Positions 1-7,145 of a stretch of 9,470 nt of DNA are shown here, piece by piece. The notes beneath the pieces are model-generated. The model worked only from the letters and a program-made list of their open reading frames with translations. It did no database searches and was not told the DNA's origin. The DNA lies in NCBI GenBank assembly GCA_030610915.1, contig JAUWQS010000044.1, positions 1 through 9,470 on the forward strand. Direction: 5' to 3'. Position 1 is the stretch's first letter, and each line of letters begins with the position of its first letter. The position numbers and the translations under genes were made by a program. Origin of the DNA: Pseudomonadota bacterium (GTDB lineage Bacteria; Desulfobacterota; Syntrophia; Syntrophales; JADFWA01).

Positions 1-95
1 GATAGGCTGAAGGCTGAAGGCTGTTAGGGCTGAAGGAATATTAATCATAACTACCTTCTACCTAACAGCCTTCAGCCTAAACAACCTAAACACAC
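1..95. repeat. Heptamer tract and 17-bp inverted repeat downstream of aspS
   Basis: The stretch begins with a tandem heptamer, GGCTGAA, at 5-11 and 12-18, followed by a degenerate unit. A perfect 17-bp inverted repeat follows: arm 12-28 (GGCTGAAGGCTGTTAGG) pairs with 61-77, leaving a 32-nt A/T-rich centre. It lies just 3' of the aspS stop codon on the transcribed strand. It could fold in the aspS mRNA tail, but no T-run follows on the minus strand, so I do not call it an intrinsic terminator. The same GGCTGAA motif recurs near 6758-6769 and 8651-8671, which marks it as a dispersed repeat and not a gene-specific signal. Confidence 0.8.
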
Positions 96-1871
96 CTACA
101 CTATTTTCAGAGAAAGCTCCATCAGTTGTTCCAGGTTGACCTTTGACGGGGCATCTGTAAGAAGACAGGCTGCTTTCTGTGTCTTGGGGAATGCCATGAC
201 ATCGCGGATAGATTCAGCGCCGATCATGATTGTGACAAGCCTGTCAAAGCCCAGCGCCACGCCGCCATGAGGAGGGGCGCCATACTCGAGCGCATCTAAA
301 AGGAATCCGAATCTCATCCTTGCTTCGTCTTCTTTCAGGCTGAGGGCATTGAATATTTTTGACTGCACTTCCTTGCGGTGAATACGTATGCTTCCTCCTC
401 CTATTTCAGTTCCGTTCAGGACAAGATCATAGGCCCTGGCCCTGACTCTGGCCGGATCCGTCTCTAAGAAAGGTATGTCTTCCTCAACCGGCGAGGTGAA
501 TGGGTGATGTTTGGCCGCAAATCTCTTTTCATGATCACTGTACTCAAACATGGGAAAACGGGTGACCCATGTAAAGCAAAAGTCTTTTTGCTCGATCAGG
601 CCGGTTTTTTTTGCAAGATGAACCCTCAGATTACCGAGGGAGTCATGGACTATCGACGGTGTATCGGCAACAAAGAGAATCAGATCGCCGGTAGATGCCT
701 CCATTTTTTCATTTATCTGTTCAACTTCCAACGGCTTGAGAAATTTGAATATCGGAGATGTCCATCCGTCGGATTTGACCCGCGCCCAGGCGAGACCTTT
801 CGCCCCGTAAGCGCCGACATAATCTGTCAATCCATCAAGGTCTTTTCGGGAAAGCTTACTCCCGTTTTCCACCTTTATTGCCTTGACAACTCCGCCGCTG
901 TCGGCCACCTCTCTGAACACCTGAAATCCCGAGGGTTTCACTATCTCCGTCAGTTCCTTCAATTCCATGGAGAATCTTGTATCCGGGCTATCCGTTCCAT
1001 ATCGTTCCATGGCTTCAGTGTATGTCAACTCAGGAAAAGGAACTGTGAGTTTGAGATCGAGGCATGATTCAAAGATGTGTGCCATGAGCCCTTCAGTCAT
1101 CTTCATAATCTCCTCCTCAGAGACGAAGGACATCTCCATGTCAATCTGCGTAAACTCAGGCTGGCGATCCGCTCTCAGGTCTTCGTCACGAAAACACCTG
1201 ACGATCTGATAGTATTTATCAAACCCCGCAACCATCAGCAATTGCTTGAAAAGCTGGGGCGACTGGGGCAGCGCATAAAATGTTCCCTGACTTACCCTGC
1301 TCGGGACAAGGTAATCACGGGCGCCCTCGGGCGTGCTCTTTGTAAGAAAAGGAGTTTCGATTTCTATGAAACCCTCTTTCTCCATGTAGTTCCTGGTCCT
1401 GGCGGCGACCTTGCTTCTGAGTATCAGATTCTGTCGCATCTCCGGGCGTCTCAGATCAAGGTATCTGTACTTCAGACGTATATTTTCAGAGATATCAGTA
1501 TCGGTATCGAGGACAAATGGCGGCGTCTTCGATTCATTCAGTATCTCAAGTTTATCTACCATAACCTCGACATCGCCGGTCTTCAAATCAGGATTTACCA
1601 TCCCTTCCGGCCTGATCCTGACTGTGCCTTTGACTGCAAGGACAAACTCACTCCTTATCCTGTGGGCTTCTTTATGAATGACCGGGCTTATCTCAGGGTT
1701 AAAGACGACCTGCGCCAGTCCTTCTCTATCTCTTAAATCCACGAATATCACGCCGCCGTGATCTCTTCTTCTGTGAACCCATCCCATCAGCACCACATCT
1801 TTTCCCACATCGCCGGCCGTGAGATCGCCGCAATAATGTGTTCTCTTTTCAACAGTTATAAAATCGGACAA
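96..1871 (-). CDS. aspS: Aspartyl-tRNA synthetase, probably non-discriminating (Asp/Asn) type
   Basis: Class II aminoacyl-tRNA synthetase that charges tRNA-Asp with aspartate in the cytoplasm. At 591 residues it is full length for a bacterial AspRS. An N-terminal OB-fold anticodon-binding domain covers about residues 10-115. The catalytic core shows QSPQ at 203-206, motif 2 (FRDED from 227, then RQPEFTQID), a GAD-type insertion at about 290-420, GGGSIRIH at 491-498 and motif 3 (GVALGFDR, 537-544). The start is TTG, supported by a GAGAGGT ribosome-binding site (1880-1886) with an 8-nt spacer; no in-frame ATG lies close by. Two positions reported to control tRNA discrimination carry the relaxed residues: His38 in RRRDHGG and Gly90 in RPEG. 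Known discriminating enzymes such as E. coli AspRS have Leu and Lys there. I infer it may also make Asp-tRNA-Asn for GatCAB amidation. hisS lies upstream on the same strand, 216 bp away across a repeat-filled gap. Confidence 0.97.
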   Translation of the reverse strand: MSDFITVEKRTHYCGDLTAGDVGKDVVLMGWVHRRRDHGGVIFVDLRDREGLAQVVFNPEISPVIHKEAHRIRSEFVLAVKGTVRIRPEGMVNPDLKTGDVEVMVDKLEILNESKTPPFVLDTDTDISENIRLKYRYLDLRRPEMRQNLILRSKVAARTRNYMEKEGFIEIETPFLTKSTPEGARDYLVPSRVSQGTFYALPQSPQLFKQLLMVAGFDKYYQIVRCFRDEDLRADRQPEFTQIDMEMSFVSEEEIMKMTEGLMAHIFESCLDLKLTVPFPELTYTEAMERYGTDSPDTRFSMELKELTEIVKPSGFQVFREVADSGGVVKAIKVENGSKLSRKDLDGLTDYVGAYGAKGLAWARVKSDGWTSPIFKFLKPLEVEQINEKMEASTGDLILFVADTPSIVHDSLGNLRVHLAKKTGLIEQKDFCFTWVTRFPMFEYSDHEKRFAAKHHPFTSPVEEDIPFLETDPARVRARAYDLVLNGTEIGGGSIRIHRKEVQSKIFNALSLKEDEARMRFGFLLDALEYGAPPHGGVALGFDRLVTIMIGAESIRDVMAFPKTQKAACLLTDAPSKVNLEQLMELSLKIV

Positions 1872-1879
1872 AGTTGTTT

Positions 1880-1886
1880 ACCTCTC
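1880..1886 (-). promoter_or_regulatory. Ribosome-binding site deciding the TTG start of aspS
   Basis: On the minus strand GAGAGGT lies 8 nt upstream of a TTG codon (1869-1871). The reading frame has no nearby ATG that would keep the conserved N-terminus (KRTHYCGDL), so this site supports the rare TTG start. Confidence 0.65.
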
Positions 1887-1894
1887 GTGTTTAA

Positions 1895-2065
1895 AAATGG
1901 TTCAACGGTTCAACGGTTCACGGTTGATAGCTTTTAACCTTCCACCTTCAGCCTTCCACCTTCAGCCTATCCACCTGAGTAGTTCGCACGGACAAACAAG
2001 TTTGTCCATGCCACCCGCCTTTCCCCATTCAACATTCGATGTTGGACGTTCAATGTTCATTCTTT
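1895..2065. repeat. Repeat-filled hisS-aspS intergenic spacer
   Basis: Nothing here looks coding. From left to right there is a GGTTCAAC-type tandem tract (about 1899-1920); one copy of a 25-bp direct repeat (1915-1939, second copy 2085-2109); an exact 14-bp unit CCTTCCACCTTCAG at 1938-1951 and again at 1952-1965, itself a dimer of heptamers; a GTAG-associated hairpin (1979-2011); and a heptamer tract of the inverted AACATCG type (2026-2060: CATTCAA, CATTCGA, TGTTGGA, CGTTCAA, TGTTCAT). The hairpin plus heptamer part matches the right half of the composite element found in the other gaps, so this is a partial copy. Short open frames across it are made of repeat sequence. Confidence 0.8.
1979..2011. 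repeat. GTAG-associated hairpin, GGACAAAC family, copy 1
   Basis: GTAG (1979-1982) is followed three bases later by arm GCACGGACAAAC (1986-1997), a 2-nt AA centre, and arm GTTTGTCCATGC (2000-2011). The arms pair over 12 positions with one mismatch, and the inner 8 bp are perfect. The same hairpin occurs at 7025-7058 and, with a longer centre, at 3673-3722. It resembles REP elements, in which GTAG sits at the 5' foot of a hairpin. Confidence 0.75.
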
Positions 2066-2150
2066 GTAACTACTCAGGTTGTCAGGTTCACGGTTGATAG
2101 CTTTTAACCGCTGAACCGTTGAACCTTGAACCGTGAACCTGAGTAGTTAC
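2066..2150. repeat. Inverted repeat spanning the hisS stop codon
   Basis: GTAACTACTCAGGTT (2066-2080) is the exact reverse complement of AACCTGAGTAGTTAC (2136-2150). A second, overlapping pair, CAGGTTCACGGTT (2083-2095) and AACCGTGAACCTG (2129-2141), extends the stem with one short bulge. Between the arms lie degenerate 7-8-base units ending in GAACC. The hisS stop codon (2088-2090) and the last 20 HisRS codons are inside this repeat, which ends exactly at codon 418 of hisS. It could form a hairpin at the 3' end of hisS mRNA; there is no T-run to make it a standard terminator. Confidence 0.8.
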
Positions 2151-3401
2151 CATTCTTTTAACAATGTCGTTTATATTATCAAGGCCCAGGGTTTCCTGCG
2201 TTCCCGTTCTCATATCCCGGAGTTCTGCCTTCCTTTCCAGCATTTCCCTTTCTCCAAGGATCAATGTGTAACTGCTGTTCAGTTTATTTGAACGTTTCAT
2301 CTGGCTTTTAAGACTCCTTCCCGAGTAATCCATCTCTGTCTGGATCCCCTGTATCCGGAGGTGGTTGCACAGGGTATATGCGAATCTGCCGGCTTCGTCG
2401 CCGAGAGCGGCGATAAAAAGGCGGGGGTGCGCCGCAAACTCATCATCTTTCAGCGGAAGCATTGAAATAAGGCGTTCAAATCCGATGGCAAATCCTGCTG
2501 CAGGGATATCCGGCCCGCCCAGTTCTTTTATCAGCCCGTCGTATCTTCCGCCGCCCGCCACGGCATTTTGCGCCCCTTCCGATCCTGTTGTGACTTCAAA
2601 GGCAGTTCTCGTATAATAGTCGAGCCCCCTGACCATTTTGGCGTTTACTTCAAAGGATATATTGAGCGCCGTAAGGTATTCTTTGACCTTCCCAAAGTGA
2701 TCCCGGCATTCGGGGCAGATATAATCGAGCAGTTGCGGCGCTTCGGCTATAATCTCCCGGCAGCTTTCCTGTTTGCAGTCGAAGACCCTCAGCGGATTGG
2801 TTTCGAGACGTCTCAGGCAGTCGCCGCAGAGACCATCCTTTTTATCCTGAAGAAAACCGGTGATCTCCTCTCGAAATGACGGCCGGCACCCGGAGCATCC
2901 AAGTGAATTGATTTCGAGACGCGGGTCCAGGATACCAACACTCTTTAAGAAACAGATTAAGATGAGTATCAGTTCCGCATCGGCGCGGGGATCATCCATC
3001 CCGATGAGTTCAACATTGATCTGGTGGAACTGCCTGAACCTTCCCTTCTGTGGCCTTTCGCGTCTGAACATGGGGCCGATGGTAAAGAGCTTCATTACGG
3101 GATCCGCAGCGTGCATGTTGTGCTGCAGATAGGCCCGTATAACAGATGCCGTTGCCTCGGGACGAAGTGTCAGATATTCGTCACTCCGGTCGAGAAAGGT
3201 GTACATCTCTTTTTCAACAATATCCGTAGCCTCTCCGATACTCCTTTTAAACAACTCTGTCTTTTCAAGAATTGGGATTCTTATTTCATGAAGACCAAAG
3301 TTTCCGAATATTTCCCTGGCCTTCTCCTCGACATATCGCCATTTGCCCGCTTCTGACGGAAGTATGTCTTTAAAACCCCTGACGGCAGTGATGAGTTTCA
3401 T
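2088..3401 (-). CDS. hisS: Histidyl-tRNA synthetase
   Basis: Class II synthetase charging tRNA-His in the cytoplasm; 437 residues from the chosen ATG. Motif 2 is FRRERPQKGRFRQFHQ (112-127), the histidine-binding signatures are VRGLDYYTR (257-265) and GGGRYDGL (283-290), motif 3 is AAGFAIGFERL (301-311), and a C-terminal anticodon-binding domain starts near 325. An insertion at about 165-235 carries eight cysteines in pairs (CSGC, CGDC, CKQESC, CPEC), possibly metal-binding. I chose the ATG at 3401 because it precedes the conserved ITAVRGFKDILP and has AAGGG five bases upstream. The frame stays open for 24 more codons to 3473, but those lie in repeat sequence. The last 20 residues (from Val418) and the stop codon are encoded by an inverted repeat, so the native C-terminus has probably been replaced or extended. 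A GTAG-type hairpin sits just upstream of the ribosome-binding site. Confidence 0.96.
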   Translation of the reverse strand: MKLITAVRGFKDILPSEAGKWRYVEEKAREIFGNFGLHEIRIPILEKTELFKRSIGEATDIVEKEMYTFLDRSDEYLTLRPEATASVIRAYLQHNMHAADPVMKLFTIGPMFRRERPQKGRFRQFHQINVELIGMDDPRADAELILILICFLKSVGILDPRLEINSLGCSGCRPSFREEITGFLQDKKDGLCGDCLRRLETNPLRVFDCKQESCREIIAEAPQLLDYICPECRDHFGKVKEYLTALNISFEVNAKMVRGLDYYTRTAFEVTTGSEGAQNAVAGGGRYDGLIKELGGPDIPAAGFAIGFERLISMLPLKDDEFAAHPRLFIAALGDEAGRFAYTLCNHLRIQGIQTEMDYSGRSLKSQMKRSNKLNSSYTLILGEREMLERKAELRDMRTGTQETLGLDNINDIVKRMVTTQVHGSRFNGSAVKSYQP

Positions 3402-3414
3402 TTTTACCCTTATA

Positions 3415-3437
3415 GACAGGCGGGACGCCTGTCCTAC
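3415..3437 (-). repeat. GTAG-hairpin in the hisS leader
   Basis: Read on the minus strand: GTAG, then stem GACAGGCG, loop TCC, stem CGCCTGTC. The 8-bp stem is perfect with a 3-nt loop. It ends 3 bases before the hisS ribosome-binding site (AAGGG, 3407-3411). The layout, GTAG directly 5' of a G/C-rich hairpin, is that of a REP element. In the mRNA the hairpin could affect access to the hisS ribosome-binding site, but that is inference. It is a different sequence family from the hairpins inside the composite elements. Confidence 0.7.
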
Positions 3438-3600
3438 TAAAAAGATGAACGTCCAACATCGAACATTGAACATCGAATAATGATGTCGCTCTGCTCCTCA
3501 AATTATTCTAAAACCCAGATATCGTTAAATCGTCGAGTTGGAAAAGATTACAAACAATTCAACCTCAAAGGTCAGAGCTCAAAGGCTTTAGGTTATGGTT

Positions 3601-3658
3601 GTAGGGGCAGACCTGCGTGTCTGCCCTGATAAGGGCGAACACATAGGTTTGCCCCTAT
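3601..3658. repeat. Paired GTAG hairpins (BIME-like), copy A
   Basis: Plus-strand hairpin 3601-3626: GTAG, stem GGGCAGAC, 6-nt loop, stem GTCTGCCC. Facing it at 3633-3658 is GGGCGAAC, 6-nt loop, GTTTGCCC, CTAT. The second unit, read on the minus strand, repeats the first with compensatory stem changes. In this copy one position of the second stem has become a G-T wobble (G:U in plus-strand RNA) and the foot reads ATAG, not GTAG, on the minus strand. Confidence 0.8.
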
Positions 3659-3672
3659 AGCCTGGATAGTTC

Positions 3673-3722
3673 GCACGGACAAACGATACAGGATCAAAGT
3701 CCGGCACATGGTTTGTCCATGC
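3673..3722. repeat. GGACAAAC hairpin, copy 2, with 26-nt centre
   Basis: Arms GCACGGACAAAC (3673-3684) and GTTTGTCCATGC (3711-3722) match those at 1986-2011 and 7033-7058, but the 2-nt AA centre is replaced by 26 nt (3685-3710). Either material was inserted at the hairpin tip, or this is the longer ancestral form and the others lost the loop. Confidence 0.7.
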
Positions 3723-3857
3723 CACCCACCATTTGGTTTTCAACTTTCAGCTTCTATGCTTTAATTTCTTTTCTTCCTGCGCCTTTGCGTGAGACCTTTT
3801 TTCATTCGATGTTTGATGTTCATCATCTTTTTTCTCTGCGAACTCTGCGGTGAACGC

Positions 3858-6731
3858 TTACCCAGGCACCGAAAACCAGAAGGTTGCCCCTTTGCCCCTC
3901 TCCGATTCTACCCGGACCGAACCGCCATGAATTTCCGCAATCTTTTCCACAATGGAAAGGCGGCTACCCGTCCCCTTTGCATCCACCTCCTTCAGCCTCT
4001 GGAATACCTGAAATATCTTTTGATGATACTCAGGATCGATGCCGATCCCGTTATCCTTCACATAAAATTCGTGGAAACCGTTTGTCTGCCCGCATCCAAC
4101 CTCGATCACCGGACTTTCAGTATTCCCCATATATTTGATGCTGTTCTGGATCAGGTTCTCGAAGGCCTGATATATCCTGTTCTCCTCACAATTGATAACG
4201 GGAAGTTTGCCCTGCACATCCATTTTTATGCCCCTCTCTTTCAACTGGGTGTCGAGAACATTCAGGACATCTCCGATTATCTTTGCTGAAGGGACGTTCT
4301 CAAAAGCATCGGCCATCCTGCCGATTCTCGAAAACTCAAGAAGGTCATCGATGAGAGTCTCCATCCGCCTGACATTGGCCTGGATACGCGTCAGGTACCT
4401 TTTCCCCGTCTCGTCTATTTTATCCTGAAAGTCGGAGAGGAGGATTGAAGAGAACCCCTGAATAGAGACAACAGGCGCCCTCAGGTCATGGGATATGGTA
4501 TAGACAAAGCTCTCCAACTCCTTGTTCTTTTTTCTGATATCTTCCTCGGCCTGCACCAGACCGGTGATATCTCTGAGGAACCCGAGGGTTCCTGTCACCT
4601 CTCCACCCTTATCTTTGAGGAGTGAACCGGACAGGCTGACCGGTATCTCTTTCCCTTCCCTGGTCAAAATTTCCATCCTGTAATCATGAAGCTCCTGATC
4701 TCCGGTCAGGAGTTTCATGATATCCTTTGTTCTTTCCATTCCTGTGTCATAAAACACAGACACATGTCTGCCTGACAAATCATCTCTCTCATACCCCAGA
4801 GCCACTGCAAACGCTCGATTTACAAATGTATTAAAGCCTCTCTTATCCGTGGCTACCACCATATCTACGGTTGTCTCAAAGATCGTCTCCATGAAGTCCT
4901 TTGCCTGCCTGATTTCCTCTGTCAGTCTTGCCCTTTCGGTGACATCCTCTATGACCAGGATGAATTCTTCTGCTTTTGCACGGCGGATACCAGTTATTGT
5001 GAAGTTCAGGAGCCTGTCCGGAGGATCAAAAGAGGCGTTTCCTACATCATAGAGCTTGGATGTCTCTCCTGTCTCCAATGCCTTGTTAACGGCTTCACGC
5101 AGACCACCTTCTTCCAAAAGATCCTCAGGATAGAGGTCTTTGAGGTTTCTCCCCACCATAGCTTCATCTCTGTATTTTCCAGTCTTAAGATACGTCCGGT
5201 TTACGAATTTTAGAGTGAGGTCTTTATCCAGAACCATGATGTAGGCAGGGATACTGTTCAGGATATTTTCACTGTACTCCTTGAGACGTATGATCTCCGC
5301 CTTTGCCTGCTCACTCTCCGTGATGTCCCGGATTATCCCCTGATAACCTGTTACATTCCCGTCTTCGTCTTTTCTTGCAACCGCAGTGACAAGGGCGCTG
5401 ATGATGCCGCCATCCTTTTTTCGTAAATTAGAAAGGATATCTCTTACAAATCCCTGGTGCTCAATTATCCGGGTATTTCTTTCCCTGTCCTCCGGATTCT
5501 CAAATAGTTCGGACACCTTGACCCTCATCAGATCATCTTTGTCTTCATAGCCAAAGAGTTCAGCGCCGGCATCATTTATGTCTTCTATAAAGCTGCCATC
5601 TCTCGATGTAATGAAGACACAGTCTTTCGATGTCCTGAAGAATGCGCTGTATTTCTCTTCGCTTTCCTGCAATTCATGCCGGGATTGTTCCTGTGTTTCC
5701 AGCATCCGGTTGATTTCACCGGCAAGGTCAGACAACTCATCTCTTCCTGTTATCGAGACGCGCCCCGAGGGGGCACCGCTTTTGCTTAGACCGCGAATAC
5801 TGCGATTGAGTCGGGTCAGCCGGGACAGCGCCAGCTTCTCAAGAAGCAAGATGCTGATCACACCATACACCAGACCGACAACTAAGACCGCCAGGATAAA
5901 AAAACGCAAAGCGGCATGGTACTGCTTGTGGATTTCTCTGGGCATATCCAACCTCAACACAAGACAGGGCTTCCCATAAATGTCCTTTAACAGGGCGTAT
6001 CCCGCAACGGACTCTGTGCTCAGTGGTTGTGTGAAAATCGGCGCCTTTTCCGACAGAGATGAACGCGCTTCCCGGAAGTCGGGAGGCATCTGTGAATCGT
6101 CGAACCGGCATACGGTGAAAGACGAATGGAATATCCCCGCCAGGCGCTCGATTTCAGTGGAGGTCAGGTAACGTCCCATGATTAGCGTTCCACGAACAGG
6201 GCCTTTGGCTTTACAGGTCAGGATAGGCTGTGAGGCAACGAGGATGGGACCCTCCGGAAGGAGAACAATCCCGGTTGTGCTGCTCTTTGTATCATGGTGG
6301 TGAAGAAGAAGGTCGCCTGCGGAAATGTGTTCCTGTATGCCCTGCGGAAGAGGTATTTCGGTCTCGTTTCGCAGATCAAAGGCCTTGCCGAAGACAATCC
6401 GCCCTGATAAATCGACAAAGAGCATAAGGTTGAGCCTTAATCTGACGAAGGTTAAATCATTGAGGAGACCCGATTCAACATACTTCTCGTTGGCATCCTC
6501 GATAAAGGCGTAGGTGTCATCCCACGAGGCCCAATCGTCACATGTGGCATTTAGAGTGGAGAGGGTGTCGGACAGGATATACAGGGCTTGTTTAACATTC
6601 CGGCGGACATACTGTTCCTCTAATCTGGAAAAACTGTTCAGCAGGATAATTTGCGAGACCGCATACAGAATCACGATCATCCCCACAATCATCACGCCGG
6701 TGATAAGCAGTGTCTTCTTACGCAGTGTCAT
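3858..6731 (-). CDS. Membrane sensor histidine kinase (CHASE4-HAMP-PAS-PAS-PAS-HisKA-HATPase)
   Basis: Inner-membrane sensor kinase of 957 residues. TM1 is about 8-31. The periplasmic CHASE4 domain (about 35-265) carries the family hallmark DDWASWDDTYAF (65-76). TM2 is about 275-297, HAMP about 298-347, and three PAS domains lie near 355-475 (ends GIIRDITE), 485-602 (ends VIEDVTER) and 610-725 (ends FLRDITG). A short linker helix leads to HisKA with phosphoacceptor His748 (SHDLRAP). The ATPase domain shows the N box (ENLIQNSIKY, 858-867), G1 DNGIGI (893-898) and a G2 box GTGSRL (920-925), where the usual second glycine of GxGxGL is Arg924. The ATG at 6731 is chosen because GGAGG lies 8 nt upstream; a TTG at 6746 overlaps that site. 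The HD-GYP regulator is encoded upstream on the same strand, 414 bp away, and is the likely partner. The ligand cannot be read from sequence. Confidence 0.93.
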   Translation of the reverse strand: MTLRKKTLLITGVMIVGMIVILYAVSQIILLNSFSRLEEQYVRRNVKQALYILSDTLSTLNATCDDWASWDDTYAFIEDANEKYVESGLLNDLTFVRLRLNLMLFVDLSGRIVFGKAFDLRNETEIPLPQGIQEHISAGDLLLHHHDTKSSTTGIVLLPEGPILVASQPILTCKAKGPVRGTLIMGRYLTSTEIERLAGIFHSSFTVCRFDDSQMPPDFREARSSLSEKAPIFTQPLSTESVAGYALLKDIYGKPCLVLRLDMPREIHKQYHAALRFFILAVLVVGLVYGVISILLLEKLALSRLTRLNRSIRGLSKSGAPSGRVSITGRDELSDLAGEINRMLETQEQSRHELQESEEKYSAFFRTSKDCVFITSRDGSFIEDINDAGAELFGYEDKDDLMRVKVSELFENPEDRERNTRIIEHQGFVRDILSNLRKKDGGIISALVTAVARKDEDGNVTGYQGIIRDITESEQAKAEIIRLKEYSENILNSIPAYIMVLDKDLTLKFVNRTYLKTGKYRDEAMVGRNLKDLYPEDLLEEGGLREAVNKALETGETSKLYDVGNASFDPPDRLLNFTITGIRRAKAEEFILVIEDVTERARLTEEIRQAKDFMETIFETTVDMVVATDKRGFNTFVNRAFAVALGYERDDLSGRHVSVFYDTGMERTKDIMKLLTGDQELHDYRMEILTREGKEIPVSLSGSLLKDKGGEVTGTLGFLRDITGLVQAEEDIRKKNKELESFVYTISHDLRAPVVSIQGFSSILLSDFQDKIDETGKRYLTRIQANVRRMETLIDDLLEFSRIGRMADAFENVPSAKIIGDVLNVLDTQLKERGIKMDVQGKLPVINCEENRIYQAFENLIQNSIKYMGNTESPVIEVGCGQTNGFHEFYVKDNGIGIDPEYHQKIFQVFQRLKEVDAKGTGSRLSIVEKIAEIHGGSVRVESERGKGATFWFSVPG

Positions 6732-6739
6732 GGTATTGT

Positions 6740-6744
6740 CCTCC
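6740..6744 (-). promoter_or_regulatory. Ribosome-binding site deciding the kinase start
   Basis: GGAGG on the minus strand, 8 nt before ATG 6729-6731. The longer open frame beginning with TTG at 6746 would start upstream of and overlap this site, so the ATG is preferred. Confidence 0.8.
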
Positions 6745-6959
6745 AATAACTAAAAGGTAGAAGGCTGAAGTCTCAAAGGGAAAAAGATGAACATCGAACA
6801 TTGAACATTGAACATCGAACGTCGAATAATGATGTCGCTCCGCTCCTTAAATTATTCTAAAATCCAGACATCGTTAAATCGTCGAGTTGGCGCGAGTTGG
6901 GGAAAATTACAAACAATTCAACATCAAAGATTAGAACTCAAAGGTTTAAGATTATGGTT

Positions 6960-7017
6960 GTTGGGGCAGACCTGCGTGTCTGCCCTGACCTGGGCGAACA
7001 CATAGGTTCGCCCCTAC
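6960..7017. repeat. Paired GTAG hairpins (BIME-like), copy B
   Basis: First unit 6960-6985 has foot GTTG (one change from GTAG), then GGGCAGAC, 6-nt loop, GTCTGCCC, a perfect 8-bp stem. Second unit 6992-7017 is GGGCGAAC, ACATAG, GTTCGCCC, CTAC, perfect and with GTAG on the minus strand. A 6-nt linker separates them. Confidence 0.85.
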
Positions 7018-7024
7018 AGCCTGA

Positions 7025-7058
7025 GTAGTTACGCACGGACAAACAAGTTTGTCCATGC
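7025..7058. repeat. GTAG-associated hairpin, GGACAAAC family, copy 3
   Basis: GTAG (7025-7028), four bases, then arms GCACGGACAAAC (7033-7044) and GTTTGTCCATGC (7047-7058) around AA. The arms are the same as at 1986-2011. Confidence 0.75.
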
Positions 7059-7145
7059 CACCCACCATTTGATTTTCAGCTTTCAGCTTCTAAGCTTTAA
7101 TTTCTTTTCTTCCTGCGCCTTTGCGCCTTTGCGTGAGCCCTTTTT

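Larger units (their letters stand above)
3441..3832. repeat. Composite intergenic element, copy A
   Basis: Fills most of the 456-bp gap between the kinase 3' end and hisS. In order: left heptamer tract (AAAGATGAACGTCC, AACATCG, AACATTG, AACATCG); core (about 3475-3538) shared with copies B and C; A/T-rich linker; paired hairpins (3601-3658); GGACAAAC hairpin (3673-3722); pyrimidine-rich tail TTTAATTTCTTTTCTTCC; GCGCCTTTGCGTGAG; and right inverted heptamer tract (ATTCGATGTTTGATGTTCATC). The ends are imperfect inverted repeats: both read AAAAGATG..GAACATC inward. It is the most diverged copy: the right foot of the hairpin pair is CTAT instead of CTAC, and the third hairpin has an enlarged centre. 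No protein is encoded. Confidence 0.85.

Noticed and set aside
12..77. Intrinsic terminator of aspS
   Set aside because: The inverted repeat is good, but the loop is long and no T-run follows on the minus strand.
504..1067. Plus-strand open frames inside aspS (and similar ones in hisS, the kinase and the regulator)
   Set aside because: They lie antisense to clearly conserved coding sequence and show no recognisable domains.
3402..3473. Longer HisRS starting at 3473
   Set aside because: The extra 24 codons are encoded by heptamer repeats and the leader hairpin; the ATG at 3401 has a ribosome-binding site and begins at the conserved N-terminus.
3402..3857. T-box riboswitch upstream of hisS
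   Set aside because: No T-box consensus, specifier loop or terminator/antiterminator is visible; the gap is repeat sequence.
6732..6746. TTG start at 6746 for the histidine kinase
   Set aside because: It overlaps the GGAGG ribosome-binding site that is well spaced for the ATG at 6731.
6789..6824. CRISPR-like array
   Set aside because: The units are 7 bp, contiguous and have no spacers; this is a tandem repeat.
6808..7005. Small open frame in the composite element core (MMSLRS..NYSKIQTSLNRR) as a conserved small protein
   Set aside because: The differences I compared among copies A, B and C over the core change the amino acid (Arg/Cys, Ser/Leu, Ser/Phe, Ile/Thr, Thr/Ile), and the frame is broken outside it. 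This pattern is not that of a protein under selection.
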